This document shows positions 44,830-56,096 of a DNA stretch of 64,000 nucleotides, piece by piece (position 1 is the first letter of the stretch; each line of letters begins with the position of its first letter). The translations under genes and the position numbers were made by a program. The DNA comes from Dendrocalamus latiflorus (lineage: Eukaryota > Streptophyta > Magnoliopsida > Poales > Poaceae), in contig CM029666.1 in the NCBI GenBank assembly GCA_017311315.1, positions 33,738,749 to 33,802,748 of the forward strand. Reading direction: 5' to 3'. The notes under the pieces are model-generated. The model had not been told where the DNA came from and did not search any database. It saw only the letters and a program-made list of their open reading frames with translations.

Positions 44830-47307
44830 CTAATCCTTGGTCGCACAATAAACGGTGTTCCATTCGAAGGTGCAAGGCACTTTTTTCAGCCAAGCATACT
44901 GTCCATCTCCACCGGGCGTAGCCGTAGCTACGCTACCTGCAACCGAAACCACGCTTTTCAGTAACCGAGATTCAGCATTCAGACCCTGCCTAGAATCAGC
45001 CACATATGTAAAAGGGATCAAAACGATGGCTAGCTTAAGTCGAGCAGGGAGACGCACTGTAGTATGAGCAGTCCCTTCCTTGATCAGGGGAGTAGGGGGG
45101 ACCCATCACATCGAGCACCGCGCAAGGGGTCGTCGCGGTGAAGCAGTGCAGATTTCCTCCCTCCTCTGGGTACAGAACCACCGTCTCAGATGAAGCATCA
45201 AAGACAGCATCAGTGTTGAGCTTGGCCCAGCGAGGACCTGTGTTCAGAGGAAAGGGTACCAGAACATCGATCAGTATGCGCAACGAGTTTCGCAAACAAC
45301 AAACGTGTGAAAAACATCGTCGAACTAACCATTTTGCATTCTCCTGACTTGATGGCCAGCAACGGGAGCTTTAACCCAGTCATAAGACTTGATGTGCATC
45401 GAGCCAAGGAGGATCTTGCTGAAGACGGTCATCCCAGGATGGTTATGGAGGGGAATAACAGCTGACTGTGGCAAGCAGAAGACGCCAAACTGCAGAAAAT
45501 GCACAGGATAATTCATTCAATATATAGGAGTCGTCAAGCACCGGAAACATTTGCAAGATTCACTACCAACAGAATGCAAAGTATTCGCTACCGAGAACTG
45601 GGGAGAGCCAGCGAAGTGCAGATAGGTCACTTTAGGGTGTCCTTCAGGACCAGCTGTGAAAAACGGCATGCTTGCATCAATGCCAACATGCTGTGGCGTC
45701 AAGGCATCTGCACACATGGTTAAACTTGTTAACGAGACCAATGCATGCATTACATGCCAAGAATTCCCCAAATCGCATCGGATGCGACTCCCCAAATCGT
45801 TTCCTAATATATCAGTACAACAATCAAGAATCAAGAAAGTTTCTTTAGATTTATTAACATCCTGGACAGTGAGTGACTCATGCACAAATGTACAGTTCAC
45901 ACCAGAGAAATCTAACAGTTATTAAGGTGTTGGAAGGACACATGCCAAAAAGTGCAACTTGTGGCAGATATGGGAATCCCATTTCTCCAATGGGGAGAAG
46001 AGGAAAGCTTAACACATGCAAAGAATCGTGTGGTCTTTATTTATGTGCTTGTTGGCCCCACAGTACCAGCAGTGTTTGCAAAGAGAAGAAAGAAAACAAC
46101 ATCCTTTCATGCAGAGTATGTAGGCTGGATCTAAGTGAGAGATTTCCGTGACACCCTGGGCACCACCGTTTATGAGCCAACATTTAAAACAAGGAAAGTG
46201 CTAAACAGCCCTCGACAGGCTTTCGGACTGAGCATTCAGCTGGGCACCACCGTTTATGAGCCAACATTTAAAACAAAGAAAGTGATAAACATCACTCGAG
46301 AAGTTTTTGAACTGAGAGCACTTGGATTTTTCTTTCGTATATGCACCTTCTTTTTAAAAAATGTGAGGGCTCTGAATCACAAAAAACACTCAATCTCCTT
46401 CTCCTATATACGCACCTCCTTCAGAAAATATGAGTGCTCGAAAAAAAACACTCGAATCCCCTTTTTCATGTATACACTCCATCCAAAAAATTGAAGTGAT
46501 CTAAACTAAAAAAAACACTAAAGTGTTCGGTAGACACCACCTTAAAACAAAAGAAATGTAATCAAGTAACTTGCTAGATGGCATCATCATACGCATTCTA
46601 GAACACTTGCAACAGTTCATGCCAGGGAAAAACTTATCGTCGAAAACCGTTGGTTATCAGTGTTATTGATGGGTTTGATATAAATTTAAACTAGGCAAAA
46701 ATTCAGATTTATCTGATTTTCATCAAATATAAAAGAAATTTGCAATTTTTCAACTTTTTACATTTGAAATTTTAAATTTTAATTCAAAATTTTCGTTCGA
46801 AAAAAATCCAACTGCTACCCTCAAATAAAATTTGCAAACCGACGGCGTTTTCCTGGTTCATGCATGCATGCGAGCATGCGCCCGAAACACTACCTGCATC
46901 GATCCGCACGAGATCGATGCGCATGGAATGGAAAGTTGGAAACCATGGACTCGAACAAACTTCCGCGTCGGCCCCCAACAGCAAAACAGCGAGCATTCCC
47001 ACAAGATGCTACATGAACGTACGCTATGCGCAGCCGTGAAGACGAGTAGAGAAGATGAGCACGTACTCAGTAACTGGGAGAGTTTCGCCACGGACGGCGG
47101 CGGTGGTAGGAAGCCCGGCGTGGCCGCGGCGAAGACGTCCCTAGAAATGTCGTATATCTCCTGGATCGTGCGCGCCGCCTTGTCCGACAGCGTAATCATC
47201 TCCGGGTTGGAGGAGGCAGACGGCTTATTCGGCCGGCGGCGGCTCTTCTTGGACGATGACGAGGACGAGGACGACGAGTCCGCTACCTTGTTCCCTCCCA
47301 GCGGCAT
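44830..47307 (-). CDS. PCO: plant cysteine oxidase (PCO), 5 exons, 267 aa
   Basis: Exons on the minus strand: 47307-47067, 45707-45592, 45489-45330, 45237-45058 and 44936-44830. All introns are GT-AG and the spliced frame of 804 nt is intact. The protein has a Ser-rich, basic N-terminus (KKSRRRPNK, possible nuclear signal), then the PCO/ADO cupin fold. Iron ligands are visible as His134 and His136 (PLHNHPGMTVFSK) and His203 (GNLHCFTA); further family marks are GSMHIKSYDWV and AVLDVMGPPYS. Plant cysteine oxidases use O2 to oxidise the N-terminal Cys of group VII ERF factors and others, marking them for the N-degron pathway, and so act as oxygen sensors in cytosol and nucleus. The first intron (1359 nt) holds repeats but splice sites are sound. 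The subgroup (A or B type) is not decided. This is the only intact host gene seen in the window. Confidence 0.93.
46157..46325. repeat. 84-bp tandem duplication in PCO intron 1
   Basis: Two copies of a unit containing GGGCACCACCGTTTATGAGC and CAACATTTAAAACAA. The sequence after it to about 46540 has further CACTC-rich similarity and ends GTAGACACCACCTT, so it may be part of a decayed MITE. Confidence 0.8.
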
Positions 47308-47510
47308 CGCGGCAGCAATCTGACCACCACAAAGAAAAGAAGAATCTCTTAGAACACCGAAGAATCACCAAGAAACACGACCATGATTATACAGAACTCA
47401 CCAAAAAAACTCGAGGCCAGAGGATCGAAACTGCAGCACCGGGGAGGAGGAGAACAGGTGATTGGGGTGAGTGCAAAGGTGAGGAGTTGGGATATATACG
47501 GCGGAAAAAC
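47308..47510 (-). promoter_or_regulatory. PCO core promoter and 5' leader
   Basis: A minus-strand TATA box (plus GATATATACGG, 47491-47501) lies about 185 bp before the ATG. Between them a GGTGAGTTCTG donor (near 47402) and a GGTGGTCAG acceptor (near 47321) suggest a short leader intron of about 80 nt. The start of transcription is not determined. Confidence 0.5.
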
Positions 47511-49724
47511 TGGGGTGGAAGGATGTGGAAAACAGCGGGCCATGGAGCGGGGGAGAGAGGAGGGGCTGTTCGGCTTGCCACTCCCTTTCTGTGGGTCTCG
47601 AACTGTCAAACCCCATGCCGCTTCTGGTTTTTTCGTACTTATCGTAATTAGTCTTTCAACTCTGGTGGCGTATGACGGCGTACCAGTAGGAGGCACAGAA
47701 ACCTGTTAAGTCACAACACACGAGGTGGGACACCCGCGACTTGCCCATCCCCACATCACTTAAAGTCGCTTTTGCAAATGCCCCCGCCGTTCCCCAATCC
47801 GCCTGCTTCCTTGTGACTCTCCATGGCACCTCCACGTGTACCGGCGACGCTTCTTTACACAGATTCAATGGCGCTTCATCGCATGATAGCAAGGCAAGCG
47901 TAGCAGCGGCAGCAGAGTTTGAAATCAGTATGGTGGCTGTGGTAAAGGCTCTTTGCTATGTGAGGTGAAGATGGAGATGGGCTTTTAGACCACTGCCTTC
48001 TCCTTTTCCTTTTAAGATGGGGTGGTATGGTGGGACAGTTGTGCATATAGCGACGAGACGATAGCATGGCAGATTTGATTTGTGTCGATGTGCCGAAGGA
48101 TGAAGAGAGTGGAGGATAACAATTGTGATGTATCAAGTACAAAAATGGAAACAACATATCTCGTGAGCACGATCGAACCCGAATGCACCAGAACAAGGCG
48201 GTATACCCACAAGTCATTTAAAGCCACTTTTTTAAAAAAAAGAAAAAGAAAGAAAAGAAAGCTCTCACCACCATACCAAGTGTCAAGGGAAACAATTTCA
48301 TCAAAATTTCAGCGGTTACTAGTGAAAACCGGCCGTATTGGTGAGGACTGGTAAGCCAACTGTTTCAGAAGATTTTGGTTGTGGGGCCCACATTTCAAAT
48401 AAAATTCATTTAAAAACAAAAACACATTAGATTTCAACTTCATTTTCATCTCTATTTCATGTATATATAAATATCTAGTTTATCTCCACAAGTATCTATA
48501 GTTTTTTCCTCAAAAATTCAAAATTTTCACAAAAAACAAATTTTCGGTAACCGAACATACCAGTGGGGGGCAGTAAAATTTTAAAACTAGTGGTGTTTTC
48601 CCTGCTCAGTGTTGCATTTACCCCGACATCATTCTCCAATTCACCGGCTTGTTTCTAGCTCTCCACAATGCCTAGTGGCACTTAATCGGACGATGGCACG
48701 ACAAGCAGCGCCAATCGCCAACAACAGAGTTTGAAAGCAATGTCGTGGCTGCAGCTGCCCTCCATGCATGCTTTTTTTTATATCATGAGTACAACAAAGA
48801 TATACTCACACATTCAATATCGCATCTACACTCACACATATCTACTGGGTGTGTCCAATGTGAACGCATGAAATGAGACAGAGACCCGAGATCTTCGAGA
48901 ATGTAGACATATCTTTTAACCACTGAACACACCTATATACACACATATACTTAGAGGATACTATTCACATAAGTAATGTCCATAAGCTCGAAGCCGAGCA
49001 GGCGAGGTGGGCACTGCCTCCCTCGGCCAACCGAGCAGGCACTCGGACGCCCCGCTAGGTGAGGCAAAGATGGATGGGGCCTTCAAGACTGCTCCGCAAC
49101 ACACCCTTAAAGAGTATCAATTTTCGTCCACTTTTCCTTACGTCTTTACTAGTATTTCCTATAAAATGTCATCTAAGTTGGCTAAAACTCATAATAATTA
49201 CGGAAAACATGTTTTAATAGCATTCTTGCATAAGCATTACATTTTTACTATATTTTTAATTATTATTTTTTGCATCAAGAACTTTATGCATTTTACGTTG
49301 TTGCTCATAGGAAAATGTTATCTAGACCTATGGACACAGTTTTTAAGACCAATTTCAGCTCAAATGAATATGGCCACAGCTACAAAGTTGCATATCTCGT
49401 TAGGAACTAAAATATGGACTACTCATTTGTATCATATGGAGCTCAGACATGGAAGTTGTGGCCTTTGAAAGATAGCAGAAGTGTACATGCTAGCTAGGAC
49501 AAAACATTTCTCATACAAAGGTCAAAGCGGCTGCCCCATACCACCCCCGGGGCACACGGGAAAGGCCTGAAACGACCCATTGAGTTTGGATTGCTTTGGT
49601 ATGTTCCTAGGGATTTACATAAGATATTTTGTAGTATAGAAACTACCTAACAACTGCTATGTGATTTGGGTGAGAATATGGTGAAAATTGGGGGCCATGG
49701 GGCGGGGCAGAGGGGAGGGCCTGC
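47511..49724. other. upstream region of PCO, repeat-derived
   Basis: No gene seen. Sequence at about 47520-47900 is loosely similar to the pieces on both sides of the solo LTR (49680-49729 and 53753-54050), sharing GGGCCATGG(A/G)GCGGG and CTGTGnGnnTC words. This suggests an older repeat family that the LTR unit inserted into. The region 48760-48960 is TA/CA-rich. Confidence 0.4.
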
Positions 49725-49729
49725 TCCGC

Positions 49730-52700
49730 TGTGACGACCCGCATTATTACCATGGGGTAATAACGCTAGTCAACGGATTATTATTCGTTTTAGCCGATAA
49801 AACATCGCTCTAACGAATAATAAGCCTATCAGAGTATTGCAGCAGAACAATAATTAGAGACACAATATGATATTACAAGAATATCGCCACGCAAGGCTAA
49901 AGTTATTACAAAGCCTCAAAGGCTTAAATATTACAATCTGTAGACAGAAACTAATCTAACTACTATCTAACCAAAACAACTCCACACGGAGTGTCCACCT
50001 TATACCCACTGTGTTCCGAGTCCACGGTAGTCCATCCAGGTAGCTTCCTCCTGACCTTAGCTATCCTCTGAACTGACATGCTCCTAAGCAAAGGGAGATT
50101 TATAGCAAGGGTGAGTACAGAAGTACTCAGCAAGCGATATTAGCAAAAATGCACAGAATGCTCAACAATTACACATATAGGAATATCAATTCCTCTCTTC
50201 AATGTTATGCTCATTCTTAATACTCTTTTCATCCTCAAATTCCTTTCCCTAACTTATAGAAAAATAGGGGTTGTCGGTTTTAAAAGAAGTTCGATTTATT
50301 AAATTAGAAAACTACTGAACATACGCATGAACAGCAAAAACCCACATAAGTTTCCGTAATTCTCCTTTCCCGGAGACAGGCATGAATTCATGATTTGGAT
50401 AGCATTGCGCAAGCTTGTATCACTTTACCCATCACCACTCTTGATCCTGGTGGCTCATGGTTCTCCGCAATTCCTTAGATGCGGCGCCCAGATCAGAGTA
50501 CAGTACGTTTGCATCTATCTTAGTAATGATATCTCCACCCAGTTACTCACCGTCGGTAGCCTGGAGCGGTGTACCACCCTCACGCAGACCCACCGAAAGC
50601 GACATTAACTGTTGGTTGGGGCGGTTCCTAACCATCTCCCAACACTCCACGGCGTAATATATCGCCCATCGCTCACCCGTTGCTGATAACGAACCAGTCT
50701 TGGGTTCTTGCGATCCGCCTCACCCGTTGCTGATAACGAACCAGTCTTGGGTTGCGCGCGGTTGTGGATAGCCCACCTTGCTGATAACGAACCAGTCTTG
50801 TGGGTTCCACTCCCTAACTAATACTTACCCATGTGGAGAATATAATACTTTGATAGAGCTACTAGTCTGTCCGTCAAAACGGAATGTTGGTTGATACGGT
50901 GTGGTACGGTCTGTTCACACGGATGAAGTTGGTAGGTTTCTTATATTTTATTCTTATGCAGAGGTCCCATACCTGCCCCGTTATCACTTGCCCTGGCAAC
51001 CTCTGCCCACCCTCTTAATTAACCTAGATGGCCAACTGCTCCATCAGTCGCCATCTAACCCTTTCCATTCACACATAGCCATTGCCCGATTTAAAACCTT
51101 TTGATTTCTTTCATGCAAGTGATACTAGAGTAATACAAAATATTTGTTTTACGAATATACTCTGCAGATATGTTCAAAGGAATGCTTGCCTGAGTTTATA
51201 TTAAATTGCTGAGTCTCCTCGTTACCCTGATATGGTTCCCTTTGAAGATTCAGCCTCTTTCCTGCTAATTAGACGCTAATTAATCTACGGTTCGATTATT
51301 TATACAATTTTGGGTCATCATAAGATTTCTATTAATTATATTCAGGACTTGCAAATTGTTCCTTTCTTCCTTTTAAACAGAGTGCAATAGTTTCCAATTC
51401 AATTTAATAGTGTCCACAAATTAAATGCAAGAATAAGCAATTACCAATTATTGCATTCTAACTAATCATTTTAATTAATGGCGAAATTGGCAATATTAGC
51501 TTAATAATATGCAGGCACATGCATACAATTATTCTATCTGATAGCAATTGATCATGAAGTCTATTTAACTCCCCCTAAGTTCTTACTAATACCCCTGTTA
51601 GCATCTTTTATATTTGCCCTTTTTAGTTTTGTAGACACTGCCTTATTATTTTTGGTTTCCCACTGGTCTCGGCTTCTCTCGGCTGCCGACGCCTCCTCTC
51701 CTCCCCTTTTACTCCACCGATGCCCCCTCTCCTTTTTCCTCTGCTGACGCCTCTCCATCTCCCCTCCTTTTCCTCCTTTCTCGCCCACTCCGCCGGCTCC
51801 CTCTCTCTATCTCCCCCTCTCTCTCTCGGCCTCCCTGCTCTCTCCTCACGCCGCCTCTCCCCCGCCTTCGCGTCTCAGCGCCGCCGCCTGGTTCGGCTCC
51901 CCTCACGCGCCGCCTCTCTCTCACGCCCGCGCCTTGGCCGGAGGTCGGCGCCTCTCGTCGGTGCCGTCCCCCCTCACGCCGGCTCCCCGACGCGCTGCAG
52001 CTCCACGACCAGATCTGGCCGATCTAATGCTTTCTCCTCATTTTTCCCCATTTCTTGCTTGATTTATAATTTTGTGATTTGCTAACTTGTGAGGTTTTGC
52101 CTAGGGTTCGGTTTTGGGAGGCGGGTGACCGTGGCTGACCGCCGCCGGTGAACCGTCGCCGCACGCCGGGGGAGTACCGGTGGCGGTGAACTGGTGGCTC
52201 GGCCGCACACCCGCAGCCGCCCTCCCTGGTAACCCTCTTCTCTCCTCTGCTATTTCGGTTGACATGCCTAAATGGTTCATGTGCTCTATTGTGGATGAAT
52301 GCTTATGGTTTCTAGTCTATGTTGAATGGATTTGATAATGGCATTACATGGATGGCTAGAGTTGTGGGGATTTACCTGCACTGGTACTTGTGAGAAATGC
52401 TAGGGTTTGGGGTTGGGGTGGTGGCTGGTTGGCGGTGGCTGATGCTTGATGCTAGCTTGTGGTTCTCCTGTGGCCGTCACGTCCCCTTGCTCCCTTCGGC
52501 TTGTCGGTTCTTCACCCCCTTGACCGTCGGCTCCACTCGGTTGTGGACTCCTCTGCGGTCTGGGGATTGGCTGTGAGAGTTGGGGAATGTTACCTTACCT
52601 TTCCTTTGTCCCTCTGTGCTCTATTCTCTCGGTTTGACTACTAGTATGCAATGTGGGATATTTGTTGGATGGCTTGCCCGTGAGGCTTATTGGCTGCTGA

Positions 52701-53747
52701 TGCCCTCTGGGCGTGGCTGCTCTGGCCCGGTGCTATCTATTTCACTGTGGTGGATATTTGCATGGTGAGGGCTTTGACAGGTGGTTTCTCTGTTGTGGGT
52801 TTGGCTGGAATGATTTGTGCTCACCTAGTCTTTGCCTTGGTTGGATTCCTATGTTCAGAACAGGTTTGTATATATATACCGTGTGATGAGCCTATAGTTG
52901 TGAGAGGTGTCGACTGGCCCCCGGACGGTCAGGTATCTCCGTGAACGGATTACCCCACCCGAAGTTAATCCTTAGGGCTCTGACGGCAATGCTTTCTTTA
53001 TTTTACTTTAATTTTGCTTAATTCTTTTGTTCGGTCTTTTTTCGGTCTTATAATTTGATTGTTTAATCACAAATGAATAACGATGTAACGGCAACTCGAC
53101 GACAGTCTGATCCATGTATGAAATGGCCTAAATTGTAATTCGGTTTTCTCTTACTATTGATGTATACAAAATAATGTAATTTCTATTCTTTATTTCCCTA
53201 TTGTCATAATTATGTAAGAGATGGACTTGATGTAAATTGAATCATATACTTTCTGACGGAATACCATTGTATTGCAACTCTTAATTGTTGAGATGGTTAT
53301 TTGATTGAGATATGGAATTGTATATGTGTTGTAATTCAAATTGTCGCTATCATGCAATGCAATTTGTAATACGTTTATTTGACTTGATATAAGTCCTAAT
53401 TGTTGTTCAATGTATGTTATTGATTTTACTATATGCGAATTGTAATTATTTACGGTTTTACGACGGTTGTTATATATATATATATATATACTTTAATTGA
53501 GTTGACTACTCCTACTAGCCGCGCAACTAAATTTTCTTTCTCGTTTTAGTCTATACAGTTTAATATTCGCCTTCGTCGATGAAATGGTAAAACAACGCAT
53601 TATGTTATCGCTCATTGATTTCCAATTTATACAATTACGTAGAAAATTTTAAATTCCCTCATATTTTTATATTATCATATATGTAATTAATCCTACTTAA
53701 CGTCCTAATTCGCTAATTAGGGTTAATTAACGACGTGGGTCGTTACA
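49730..53747. mobile_element. 4.0-kb solo LTR, probably of a gypsy-type element
   Basis: The unit starts TGTGACGACCC and ends GGGTCGTTACA, 11-bp imperfect inverted ends of TG...CA form. It is flanked by the 5-bp duplication TCCGC (49725-49729 and 53748-53752). No internal direct repeat, primer-binding site or protein domain is visible, so it is best read as one very long LTR left after recombination. Ty3/gypsy elements of the Tekay/Del type are known for LTRs of this size; the assignment is inferred. A CpG-rich promoter-like region lies at 51650-52230, and short repeats of TTGCTGATAACGAACCAGTC occur at 50680-50790. The orientation cannot be told from the ends. Confidence 0.7.
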
Positions 53748-53752
53748 TCCGC

Positions 53753-54074
53753 TTCCACTGTGAGAATCACTTTCCTATGGGCTGCTCAAAGCTTAAAATG
53801 TCATACTGCTTTTGATTATTTTACATAGCATAATTAGCCTTACAACTATAGCGGTGCGCCAAGAGGAAGCATGGAAAACCCACCTCGCATGGATGTTCCA
53901 TCGAGGCACAATGCACAGATTAAGGTGGGACACCCCGACCCACCCATCCACTTTGCAAATTATCCTCTGGCACCGTGTTCTCGCTTTGGCATTTACCCCC
54001 TTCTCTCCATTAAATCTCCCCCATTCCCCAATCTACCGACTTCTATCAGGCTCTTCACAGTACCTCTTTGCCGA
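53753..54074. other. flank of solo LTR, repeat-derived
   Basis: The continuation of the sequence that ends at 49729; the two sides become contiguous when the LTR unit and one TCCGC are removed. No gene seen. Confidence 0.5.
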
Positions 54075-54696
54075 TTTTTTTAGAAATAATTCATTTTTAT
54101 TTAAAATAATAGAAATATACTCACGCAAAGTTTTTTTTTATAGAAATAAGGTTCAGTTGCCTTACAATCGAACGACTGAAACCTATCGGCCAACGACTGC
54201 GACACGCAAGCAATCCGCTAGCCGTTGGACAAAATAATTGCAGTCACCAAACCGGTGGGCAACTACTTCTAGTTGCCCAACGGTTAGGCGACTACAGCTC
54301 TAGTCATCAAAGGGTTGGGCGACTGGAAGCGCATATAAAAGAACCGCGCGCTGAACAGAGGTGGAGGAAGAAAACAAAGTGGAGAGGAGAGGAAATAAAA
54401 GGAGAGGGGAGAGGAAATGAGAGAACATGGGAGAAAAGGAGAGGGAGGGGGAGAAGGAGGAGATGTTTCGTGACTTTTGTAAGGTAAATATTTTTGTATG
54501 TTGTAGTTTAAATTTTGTGTATGAAGTAGATAATTTATTTAGTGTTAATATCCATAGAAAATTGTAGATATAGAAAAGAATAGTACAACTTTGGTATAGA
54601 AATTCTAGTCAATGTAGTTATAGAAAATTAACAGCCGTAATAACCTATATTTGTAGAAAATTTAGTGAACTTAGTTGTAGAAAATTAGTGTCCTTT
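54075..54696 (+). mobile_element. remnant end of a related MULE, cut by CACTA-2
   Basis: 54150-54330 contains diverged copies of the motifs seen in the long inverted repeats of the 37.6-kb MULE (CCAACGGTTAGGCGACTAC, GGGTTGGGCGACTGG). A TATAAAA follows at 54334-54340, then a purine-rich leader (GGAGAGGAGAGGAAA), which mirrors the purine-rich 5' leader of the complete MULE's transposase. Beyond about 54480 the sequence is AT-rich. The rest is displaced by CACTA-2 at 54697. Confidence 0.55.
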
Positions 54697-54729
54697 CACT
54701 ACTACAGAGAGGCTAATAGTAGACGCCAA

Positions 54730-55005
54730 ATCACAGACGGTTTTGTGAAACCGTCTGTAATATACACTATTATAGACGGTTTTAATTAGAAGGCCGTCTA
54801 TGGTATTTGTGGCGGGAAAAAGGAGTATCACAGACGGTTCTTACCGCTGAACCGTCTGTGATACTGGAATATCACAGACGGTTTTTATTAAAAACCGTCT
54901 GTAATAATCTGGGATTATCACAGACGGTTTTTTATTAAAAAACCGTCTGTGTTGTGTCAACTATCACAGACGGTTGTTGTTAAGAACCGTCATCGTCTGT
55001 GATGT
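54730..55005. repeat. left subterminal hairpin array of CACTA-2
   Basis: Six inverted pairs of TCACAGACGGTT and its complement. One further unit stands alone at 55875-55915, beyond the extra ORF, giving a split array. Confidence 0.88.
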
Positions 55006-55123
55006 CCCTTTGTCTATCATATTCTAGATCAGAGATTAATATATAAGTACACATTGCTTCTAATAACTTAACTACAGAACTACTGAGACAAGAGATCACA
55101 AATTAAAGGCAAATTTATTAATT

Positions 55124-55675
55124 TCAATTAGAGGCAAATTTATTACAAAAGTCGCACAGGTAAAGAGTTTCCCAGATTGTAATCTTTTGGGCTTCGTACG
55201 CTTCTTCTTCGACTTGGGGACTTGGAGGATCAGCCGCTAAATTCTCGAACGCCGTTAAGATTGCCCTTGTCCTTAGCACTTCCTCCTCCAGCCTGGGCAA
55301 ATGATCAGCAGCATCCATAATGTCGTAGAGGATAGCATGAAAAGATTCCTCAAAATCTGCCATATTTGCTTGATCGGCAAGGCTATCCATCAGTCTCTCC
55401 AATGCGTGCAGAGCTTCTTCCGCTTTGCGCACATTGTGGAGAAGAACCAGGGTGAGGGTTGTTTCCCTTTCTTGAGTGGCAGCGAGACGCCTCCGTCGAC
55501 GGCGGAGGATCAGGTCAAGCTGACGGATGCAAGAAAGTCGGGGAAGGAGAGCAGGGCGGGTGCGGAGAAGCTGCTCCAGATGCAAATTGCAGGCCACCTG
55601 TGTAAGGTTCCGGCCGAACAATTCATTATGAACAGATGAGAGGAAGGAGATGATCACAAGAACAGTAGAAGCCAT
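55124..55675 (-). CDS. extra 183-aa ORF carried by CACTA-2
   Basis: An unbroken, intronless minus-strand frame lies between the terminal motif block (54730-55005) and the lone motif unit at 55875. It is transcribed away from the transposase. The protein begins MASTVLVIISFLSSVH, has a basic run RRRRRR at about 57-62, then leucine-rich helical stretches (LHALERLMDSLADQ, LPRLEEEVLRTRAILTAFEN) likely to form coiled coils, and ends CDFCNKFASN. A TTAAATATG-like TATA sequence lies about 55 bp before the ATG. I recognise no family. CACTA-1 lacks the whole roughly 870-bp segment. It may be an accessory element gene or a captured host gene; the alternative, a chance frame, is less likely given its length and ordinary composition. 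Confidence 0.5.
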   Translation of the reverse strand: MASTVLVIISFLSSVHNELFGRNLTQVACNLHLEQLLRTRPALLPRLSCIRQLDLILRRRRRRLAATQERETTLTLVLLHNVRKAEEALHALERLMDSLADQANMADFEESFHAILYDIMDAADHLPRLEEEVLRTRAILTAFENLAADPPSPQVEEEAYEAQKITIWETLYLCDFCNKFASN

Positions 55676-56096
55676 GTTGTATTGTATATTGTATTGTACG
55701 TACGTAGAAGAGACCTGGATTAGGCGCGCATATTTAACCTTTAGCTCAGACGGTTCGTATACCCAAACATTAATGATATAGACGCTTCGTATAATGATCG
55801 AGAGACGTTAATTAGATGATCGAAACACGAAGCGTTCTGGCATCGAAACACGTGCGAAGCGCTCTGGTATGAAGCTTATGACAGACGGTTTTTAGTTAAA
55901 AACCGTCTGTGATAATGACTAAGGCATTTATTGCGCTGCTTAGACCACATCTGTCTTCATTTCGATCCAGATCTAGCAACTGCTGCGCACTTTTTCACTC
56001 GGGAGGAGCTAGGCGATTTCAGGACAGTTAATTTGGTGGGAAGAGGCAGAGATTGAGCTTTGAATTAAGATTCAGACTTTCCTGGTTGCTGTAGAT

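Noticed and set aside
49730..53747. A complete autonomous transposon of 4 kb
   Set aside because: No protein domain, no internal LTR pair and no primer-binding site were found, so a solo LTR is simpler.
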